Source: Streptomyces lincolnensis (GTDB lineage Bacteria; Actinomycetota; Actinomycetes; Streptomycetales; Streptomycetaceae). From it: a DNA stretch of 64,000 nucleotides. This document shows, piece by piece, positions 59,058-64,000 of this stretch. How positions within the stretch are numbered: the stretch's first letter is position 1; every line of letters begins with the position of its first letter. The DNA lies in the NCBI RefSeq assembly GCF_021173675.1, contig NZ_JAIHON010000004.1, forward strand, positions 682,001 through 746,000, given 5' to 3'. The notes below the pieces were generated by a model, which did not search any database, was not told the DNA's origin, and was given only the letters and a program-made list of their open reading frames with translations. The translations under genes and the position numbers were made by a program.

Positions 59058-60629
59058 ATGGGGGAGTCGAACGAGGTCGAGATCGTCAGCTCGACGGAGT
59101 TCGAGGCCAGGTACGGGGCGGAACGCCAGGCGTCGCCCCTCTCGCTGGACGAGGTCAACGAACTCTTCGTGCAGTTCCTCACGGCGGTGGCCCGTCCGCA
59201 GGGCAGGGAAATGGAGGGACGCAACCTCAGTGACCGGCTGCGGGCCCATCTGGGCTCCGACCCCTCCGACTGGCCCGTGGTCAAGGCCGCCTACCCGCCG
59301 TACGACCTGCCCAACGTGCATCTCGCCCTGGAGCACTGGTTCGCCGCCGAGGGGCGTACCCACGACCTGATCGGCCTGCGCGGCTCCCGGCACCGCGGCG
59401 ACCTCGGCCTCGGCGACATCATCGAATCCGCCGGCCGCCACGACCGGTTCACCGTCGGCGCCGTCGACTACGCCCATCTGCCGATCGCCCCCGACGAGGA
59501 ACTCGCCTGTGTCTCCTGCGGGTTCTACCTCGGCGAGGAGGGCGGCGAGCGGTTCGCGGTGCTGCTGCGCGGCCCCGCGGACGAGTACGGGCGCAACAAG
59601 GTGGAGATCGAGGTCATCGCCCGGGAGAAGGAGTTCGCGGACCGGTTCCTCGCCGACATCGACGCCCTCGCGCACGAGCACAACGTCTTCCGCGGTCAGG
59701 TCCTGTCCTTCGAGGGCTCGGAGTTCGGCCACGGCCTCGGCCCGTTCCGCTTCCACGCCCGGCCCGGTCTCGCCCGCGAGGGCATCGTGCTCCCCGAAGG
59801 CCTCCTCGAACGCGTCGAACGCCAGGTCGTCGGCGTCGCCCGCCGCCGCGAGCAACTGCGCGCCGCCGGCCAGCACCTGCGCCGCGGACTCCTCCTCTAC
59901 GGTCCTCCCGGCACCGGCAAGACCCACACGATCCGCTATCTCCTCTCCCACCTCCCGCAGTTCACCGTCGTGATCCTCTCCGGCACCGGCATCGACGCCA
60001 TCGGGCCCGCCTGCGCCCTCGCCCGGATGCTCCAGCCGGCGCTCGTCGTCCTGGAGGACTGCGACCTGATCGCCGAGGCCCGCGACTACGGCGGCGGCGA
60101 ACAGCCCCTGCTCTTCCAGGTGCTGAACGAGATGGACGGCCTCGGTGACGACACCGACGTGGCCTTCCTCCTCACCACCAACCGCGCCGACCTCCTCGAA
60201 CCGGCCCTCGTCCAGCGCCCCGGCCGCGTCGACCTCGCCGTCGAGATCCCGCTGCCGGACGCCCGGGGCCGCGCCCGCCTTCTCGACCTGTACGGCTCGG
60301 GGCTCGACCTCGACAAGCAGGTCGTGGACGAGGTCGTGGCCCGTACGGAAGGCACGACCGCCTCCTTCACCAAGGAGCTGGTACGGCGCGCCGTCCTCAT
60401 CGCGGCCGAACGCGAGTCCCCGCGCACCGCCCCCGAGGACGTCCGCGCCGCCCTCGACGAACTCCTCTCCGACCACGACCGCCTCACCCGCCGTCTCCTC
60501 GGCGTCCAGGGCGGCACCGACGTGGAGGACGAGGACTGGATGCCGGGGGAGGAACTCGGCGGCACGGGTGGGGTCGCGCGCGCGTACCCGGCTCCGGGCC
60601 CCGGCCTGTTCCCGGGCCCGCCCGCCTGA
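59058..60629 (+). CDS. Bcs1-like AAA ATPase with unknown N-terminal domain
   Basis: 523 residues from ATG 59058 (GGAGG five bases before). Residues 1-255 are an N-terminal domain I can match only to DUF5925 from memory; it contains CVSCGFYL near 151-158. AAA core: Walker A GPPGTGKT (282-289), a Walker B of the form VVLEDCD (330-336, Glu-Asp rather than Asp-Glu, as in Bcs1-like proteins), sensor 1 LLTTNRAD (371-378) and RPGR (387-390) as arginine finger. A helical lid and a Pro/Gly tail follow. No partner gene is adjacent. Probably a hexameric remodeller; substrate unknown. Confidence 0.88.
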   Translation: MGESNEVEIVSSTEFEARYGAERQASPLSLDEVNELFVQFLTAVARPQGREMEGRNLSDRLRAHLGSDPSDWPVVKAAYPPYDLPNVHLALEHWFAAEGRTHDLIGLRGSRHRGDLGLGDIIESAGRHDRFTVGAVDYAHLPIAPDEELACVSCGFYLGEEGGERFAVLLRGPADEYGRNKVEIEVIAREKEFADRFLADIDALAHEHNVFRGQVLSFEGSEFGHGLGPFRFHARPGLAREGIVLPEGLLERVERQVVGVARRREQLRAAGQHLRRGLLLYGPPGTGKTHTIRYLLSHLPQFTVVILSGTGIDAIGPACALARMLQPALVVLEDCDLIAEARDYGGGEQPLLFQVLNEMDGLGDDTDVAFLLTTNRADLLEPALVQRPGRVDLAVEIPLPDARGRARLLDLYGSGLDLDKQVVDEVVARTEGTTASFTKELVRRAVLIAAERESPRTAPEDVRAALDELLSDHDRLTRRLLGVQGGTDVEDEDWMPGEELGGTGGVARAYPAPGPGLFPGPPA

Positions 60630-60669
60630 AGGGGCGGGAGTCGTCCCCCGGAGGGCGCTCGACCCCGTC

Positions 60670-61560
60670 TCACACCCCCGCGCCCTCCTCCAGCCGCGCC
60701 AGCTCCTCCGCCGTCAGGTCCAGCTCCGCCGCGGCCGCCGAGGAGCGGATCGTCTCGGGGCGGCTCGCTCCCGGGATGGGGACGACGGTCGGGGATCTGT
60801 GCAGCAGCCAGGCGAGACAGACCTGCTGAGGGCTCACCCCGCGCTCCTCCGCCACCGTGTGGAACGCCGTGAAGCGGTCCTGGCCCTCGACCCGGGACGG
60901 TCCGTCCAGGGAACTGCGCGCGATACCGCCGAGCGGGCTCCAGGGGAGGAAGGCGAGGCCCAGGGCGGCGCAGAGGGCGAGTTCGGGCTCGCTGTCGCGG
61001 ACGGCGGGGGAGTACCGGTTCTGTACGGCGACCAGACGGTCGCCGAGGATCTCGCGGGCCACCCGGATCTGTCCGGCGTCCACGTTGGAGAGGCCGGCCA
61101 GGCGGATCGTGCCCGCGTCGAGCAGGTCGCGGAGGGCTCCGACCGAGTCCTCGAAGGGCACCGCGGGGTCGGGCTTGTGCAGCTGGTAGAGGCCGATCGC
61201 GTCGACACCGAGCCGTTTGCGGGAGGCCTCGGCGGCGGCCTTGAGATGGCGGGGGGTGCCGGTCACCGTCCAGTCGCCGTCGGCGGGCCTGCCGCGGCCG
61301 CCCTTGGTCGCGACCAGTACCCCGGAGGTGTCACCGCCGTAGGCCGCGAGGGCGCGGGCGAGAAGCAGTTCGTTGTGGCCGGGGCCGGCGCCGGGGAGGT
61401 GGTAGGAGTCGGCCGTGTCCAGGAGGGTCACGCCCGCGTCCAGCGCGGCGTGCACGGTGGCCAGGGCGCGGGCCTCGTCGGGCCGGCCCTCGATGGACAG
61501 GGGCATGGCGCCGAGTCCCACGGCGCTCACGCGCAGGCCGCCCAGGGTGCGGTACCGCAT
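60670..61560 (-). CDS. Aldo/keto reductase
   Basis: 296 residues from ATG 61560, which overlaps the epimerase stop by one base (TGATG). TIM-barrel AKR with the catalytic tetrad Asp48, Tyr53, Lys86 and His128 (LLDTADSYHLPG, ATKGGRG, LYQLHKPDP). The NADPH site near the C-terminus is VVPIPGASRPETI. It reduces aldehydes or ketones. Cotranscribed with the NAD(P)-epimerase; both may be controlled by the divergent Lrp-type protein. Substrate unknown. Confidence 0.92.
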   Translation of the reverse strand: MRYRTLGGLRVSAVGLGAMPLSIEGRPDEARALATVHAALDAGVTLLDTADSYHLPGAGPGHNELLLARALAAYGGDTSGVLVATKGGRGRPADGDWTVTGTPRHLKAAAEASRKRLGVDAIGLYQLHKPDPAVPFEDSVGALRDLLDAGTIRLAGLSNVDAGQIRVAREILGDRLVAVQNRYSPAVRDSEPELALCAALGLAFLPWSPLGGIARSSLDGPSRVEGQDRFTAFHTVAEERGVSPQQVCLAWLLHRSPTVVPIPGASRPETIRSSAAAAELDLTAEELARLEEGAGV

Positions 61561-62480
61561 CAGGCGTCACCCTTCCCCAGGGTCTCGGCCACCGCGCGCG
61601 GCAGCCATCGCCGTACGTCGTCGAAGGCGAACCCCAGCCCGGTGGCACGGGAGTTGTCCATGCCGTAGGAGCGGGCGAAGGCGAAGGGGGAGACCTCGCC
61701 GACCTCGACGGGCCGGAAGAGCACCTTGCCGTCGGGGACGTGGGCGGTGACGGCGTCGCAGATCTCCTCGGTGGTCAGCAGGCCGTGGGAGGCCGCGTTG
61801 ACCGGGCCGGTGAAGTCCTCGCCCACCGTCCAGGCCAGGAAGTCGGCGATCTCCTCGACGTGGAGGTAGGTGGCGGGCCGGTTCACCGCCGGCACGGCGA
61901 TCGGCGCACCGGCGCGGATGCGGTCGGCGTAGTGCGCGAGGCGTCCGGTGAAGTCGTCGGCGCCGCCCAGGACGTGGGCCACCCGGACGGCCACGTAGGG
62001 GAACTCCGGGCCGGCCGCGAGGACCGCCTCGGCCTGCCGCTTGCCCTCGCCGTAGTGGGTGTCGAGGAACTCCGGGTCGTCCCAGGGGAGTCCGAGGTCG
62101 ACGGGTACGGTCAGCGGGTCCACGGCCGCCTCGCGGACGAGCGCGGGCGAGTCCTCGTACTCGTACACCTCGACCGTCGAGGTCAGCACATAGCGGCGGG
62201 TGCGGCCCGCGAAGACCCGGCGGGCCACGTCGGCCTGGCGCGGGGTGTAGCAGACCTGGTCGACGACCACGTCGAACGTGCGCGAACCGAGCGCGTCCCG
62301 CAGGGACGTCTCGTCGTCCCGGTCGGCGACCAGGTGCGCCGCCCCGACCACCGGCGGCGACGATCCGCGATTCAGCACCGTCACGCGGTCTCCGGCGGCC
62401 AGCAGACGTGCGACGAGCCGCTTTCCGAAGTAGCGGTTACCGCCGATGACCAGTATCTCTCGCCCCTTTTCCATGACCAT
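61560..62480 (-). CDS. NAD-dependent epimerase/dehydratase-like protein
   Basis: 306 residues from ATG 62480 (GGGAG four bases before) or ATG 62474. Rossmann fold with a nucleotide-binding VIGGNRYFGKRL, the catalytic-type THYGEGKRQAE (YxxxK) and TSTVEVYEY for the Ser/Thr position. Atypical extended SDR; similar Streptomyces proteins are called reductases. It begins the two-gene operon with the aldo/keto reductase, 39 bp from the divergent Lrp-type regulator start. Substrate unknown; it may act on a nucleotide sugar or an aromatic reductone. Confidence 0.88.
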   Translation of the reverse strand: MVMEKGREILVIGGNRYFGKRLVARLLAAGDRVTVLNRGSSPPVVGAAHLVADRDDETSLRDALGSRTFDVVVDQVCYTPRQADVARRVFAGRTRRYVLTSTVEVYEYEDSPALVREAAVDPLTVPVDLGLPWDDPEFLDTHYGEGKRQAEAVLAAGPEFPYVAVRVAHVLGGADDFTGRLAHYADRIRAGAPIAVPAVNRPATYLHVEEIADFLAWTVGEDFTGPVNAASHGLLTTEEICDAVTAHVPDGKVLFRPVEVGEVSPFAFARSYGMDNSRATGLGFAFDDVRRWLPRAVAETLGKGDA

Positions 62481-62519
62481 AATTCTCCCGGCGTACATCC
62501 ACGTCCTGAAGGGGGAACC

Positions 62520-63029
62520 ATGGGAGTTCGGGCCGTCGCACCAAAAGAACCACGGCAGTTGCGCGCCACCGCCGACGAAACATCGGTGGCCTTCGACGCG
62601 CTGGACCGGCAGATCCTCGAACTCCTCCAGAGCGACGGCCGGATCAAGCTCAGCGAACTGGGCCGGCAGGTCCGGCTCAGTCCCGCCGCGGTCACCGAGC
62701 GGGTGCGCCGGCTGGAGACGGCGGGCGTGATCAGCGGCTACGGCGCCCGGGTCGTCCCGGCCCGCCTCGGCTACGGCATCCAGGCCTTCATCCGGGTCAA
62801 TCCGCACGGCGGCTACACCCTCAAGCACCCCAGGACCCTGGAGCTGATCGAACGGCCCGAGATCACCGAGGTGCACCACGTGGTCGGCGAGGACTGCTGG
62901 ATCCTCAAGGTCGCCGTGCGGGACACCGTCCACCTGGAGGACGTCCTGGAGAAGGTCTCCGCCCTCGGCCGTACGACGACGTCGATCGTGCTCACCTCTC
63001 CCGTGGAGCGCAAACCGCTGTTGCCTTGA
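62520..63029 (+). CDS. Lrp/AsnC-family regulator
   Basis: 169 residues from ATG 62520 (GGGGGAA upstream). Helix-turn-helix at about 27-75 (RIKLSELGRQVRLSPAAVTE), then a RAM domain with GYGARVVPARLGYGIQAFIR and VVGEDCWILKVAVRD. It is divergent from the epimerase-reductase operon with only 39 bp between starts, so it almost certainly binds that gap and regulates both. Ligand is usually an amino acid. Upstream frames across the neighbouring gene are shadows. Confidence 0.9.
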   Translation: MGVRAVAPKEPRQLRATADETSVAFDALDRQILELLQSDGRIKLSELGRQVRLSPAAVTERVRRLETAGVISGYGARVVPARLGYGIQAFIRVNPHGGYTLKHPRTLELIERPEITEVHHVVGEDCWILKVAVRDTVHLEDVLEKVSALGRTTTSIVLTSPVERKPLLP

Positions 63030-63058
63030 CGTCGGGGTGAAGGCTTACGTTCGTACCC

Positions 63059-63448
63059 ATGCGAATCGGCGAGCTGGCCGAGCGGGCCGGGACGACGACC
63101 CGGACGCTCAGGTACTACGAGTCCCGGGGTCTGCTGCCCGCGCGGCGCACCCACAACGGCCATCGGACCTACGACGAGAGCGATCTGAAACTGCTGCGGC
63201 AGATCAGGACGCTCCAGGACTTCGGGTTCGACCTGGAGGAGACCCGGCCGTTCCTGGAATGCCTGCGGGCCGGGCACCCCGACGGGGACTCGTGTCCGGC
63301 CTCGCTCGCGGTCTACCGGCGCAAGCTGGACGAACTCGACGCGCTGATCGGCGAGTTGCAGGCCGTGCGGGCGCAGATCGGGGTGCGGCTCGCGGCGCTG
63401 GACGACACGGAGGAACCGCTGTGCGAAATGGGAGGACGGGAACGGTGA
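63059..63448 (+). CDS. MerR-family regulator
   Basis: 129 residues from ATG 63059. N-terminal MerR helix-turn-helix (MRIGELAERAGTTTRTLRYY, then ESRGLLPARR), dimerisation helix at about 80-115, and a short C-terminus with two Cys (DSCPASL, EPLCEMG). Similar in organisation to SoxR/CueR-type regulators but without their exact metal-site spacing. It overlaps a thioredoxin gene by 4 bp. A pair of a Cys-bearing MerR protein and thioredoxin suggests a redox or thiol-stress response; this is inference. Confidence 0.9.
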   Translation: MRIGELAERAGTTTRTLRYYESRGLLPARRTHNGHRTYDESDLKLLRQIRTLQDFGFDLEETRPFLECLRAGHPDGDSCPASLAVYRRKLDELDALIGELQAVRAQIGVRLAALDDTEEPLCEMGGRER

Positions 63449-63777
63449 TCAGAGCAGCCGGAGTGGCCGAGGTGACGGACGCCGACTTCGAGACGGAGGT
63501 GCTCGGGGCGGATCTGCCGGTGCTGGTGGAGTTCACCGCCGACTGGTGTCCGCCGTGCCGGCAGATGGGGCCGGTGCTCAGCGCCCTCGCGGCGGAGGAG
63601 GGCGAGCGGCTGAAGGTGGTCCAGCTCGATGTGGACACCAATCCGGACACGACGAACGCGTACCGGGTTCTGTCGATGCCGACCTTCATGGTGTTCCGGA
63701 ACGGAGAGCCGATGAAAGCGGTCGTGGGAGCGCTCCCCAAGAGGCGTTTGCTGGAAGAGATTTCCGAGTTTTTCTGA
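63445..63777 (+). CDS. Thioredoxin
   Basis: 110 residues from GTG 63445, overlapping merR by 4 bp. Full thioredoxin fold with the active-site TADWCPPCRQM (Cys35 and Cys38; the sequence is CPPC rather than the usual CGPC) and the cis-Pro loop VLSMPTFMVF. CPPC makes the disulfide less reducing than in standard thioredoxin. It is probably a specialised reductant controlled by the MerR protein. Soluble and cytoplasmic; no signal peptide. Confidence 0.93.
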   Translation: MIRAAGVAEVTDADFETEVLGADLPVLVEFTADWCPPCRQMGPVLSALAAEEGERLKVVQLDVDTNPDTTNAYRVLSMPTFMVFRNGEPMKAVVGALPKRRLLEEISEFF

Positions 63778-63945
63778 CATTCGATTTCCTCAACTCCCTT
63801 CCGGAAAAAGGATGTTAGGAATTCAATCAAGAAGTTAATCGTCGGTAAGAAATCTTTGCGTTTGCTTTGCGGAGGAAAACCTTTTCTCGGCCGGAATGGG
63901 TGCCTTAACTTTCAAGCACACCCCCCACAGAGGAAAGGTCGGGAA
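63778..63945 (+). other. AT-rich intergenic region
   Basis: The 168 bp between thioredoxin and the next gene is clearly AT-richer than the window, with runs such as AATTCAATCAAGAAGTTAAT and CTTTGCG repeated (63855 and 63875). No gene. It probably contains the promoter and leader of the secreted-protein gene; GGAAAGG at 63932 is that gene's ribosome site. Confidence 0.6.
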
Positions 63946-64000
63946 GTGAACACACTCTTCACTGGACGCAAGCGCCGCTCGGCGGCTGTCGCGGTCACGG
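63946..64000 (+). CDS. Secreted protein, N-terminal fragment only
   Basis: GTG 63946 begins MNTLFTGRKRRSAAVAVT, a basic N-terminus and the start of a hydrophobic segment, i.e. a signal peptide. It is preceded by GGAAAGG. The rest of the gene is outside the window, so nothing can be said about function. Confidence 0.7.
   Translation, partial: MNTLFTGRKRRSAAVAVT

Noticed and set aside
59058..60629. AAA ATPase as part of an anti-phage defence system
   Set aside because: Neighbours are a metabolic DinB-fold protein and an aldo/keto reductase; no nuclease, transmembrane effector or nucleotide-signalling gene is adjacent.
1..64000. tRNA, rRNA or prophage genes
   Set aside because: Nothing resembling tRNA cloverleaf sequence, rRNA, integrase or structural phage genes was found by eye; a dedicated scan could still reveal a tRNA.

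Overview
The window is high-GC actinobacterial DNA with short intergenic gaps, many 1-4 bp start/stop overlaps and frequent GTG starts. It looks like a Streptomyces chromosome arm-proximal core region. The gene order filP-scy-mce-thiolase-meaB, then absC, icmA, the thioredoxin-TPR gene and pyk-ackA-pta-pfkA is the order I remember from S. coelicolor around SCO5396-SCO5426. That is recalled knowledge and was not checked by a search. I saw no rRNA, tRNA, CRISPR array, prophage or insertion sequence.

Layout. 0-3.1 kb: two paralogous ABC ATPases with a permease (the first ATPase runs off the left edge), next to a broken divergent TetR/MFS pair that has lost both 5' halves. 3.1-8.3 kb: the polar cytoskeletal coiled-coil proteins FilP and Scy. 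8.4-11.3 kb: methylmalonyl-CoA epimerase, a thiolase and the B12-mutase chaperone MeaB. 11.4-17.1 kb: an Asp-rich PepSY protein divergent from a two-component system, AbsC, and three tandem AIM24 proteins. 17.2-21.9 kb: six genes, including a TetR-controlled SRPBCC/DUF4166 operon, bracketed by composite intergenic repeats in inverted orientation. 22-26.7 kb: a cellulose-synthase-like glycosyltransferase, a GlxA-type copper radical oxidase and a convergent GH6 lipoprotein. 26.9-32 kb: MarR, DUF3817, isobutyryl-CoA mutase large subunit, a small secreted protein, TetR and a thioredoxin-TPR protein.

32-35.4 kb: a dyad-rich 650 bp leader followed by a DUF6230/DUF6114/secreted-protein operon. 35.5-41.6 kb: central carbon genes pyk, ackA, pta and, divergently, pfkA. 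41.6-45.1 kb: an XRE protein, a flavin/F420-type split-barrel protein and a WhiJ-like regulator cluster (XRE/DUF5753, DUF397, HATPase) with a dead TPR remnant. 45.1-48.3 kb: a carbohydrate ABC importer without its own ATPase. 49-53 kb: a CitA/DcuS-like two-component pair divergent from a C4-dicarboxylate symporter. 53-64 kb: mixed regulators and enzymes, each with clear operators: TetR/MFS with three operators, MarR/maleylpyruvate-isomerase-like, a Bcs1-like AAA ATPase, epimerase-AKR with Lrp, and MerR-thioredoxin. The window ends inside a secreted-protein gene.

The most unusual items are the inverted composite repeats around 17-22 kb, the cellulose-synthase-like/radical oxidase/GH6 locus, the TetR/MFS pair whose shared 5' ends were deleted together, the paired Asp-rich sensor and PepSY proteins, and several very clean operator arrays. 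Nothing here is a wholly unknown large system. The least explained modules are the three AIM24 genes, the SRPBCC-DUF4166-TetR operon, the DUF6230/DUF6114 operon and the orphan AAA ATPase.
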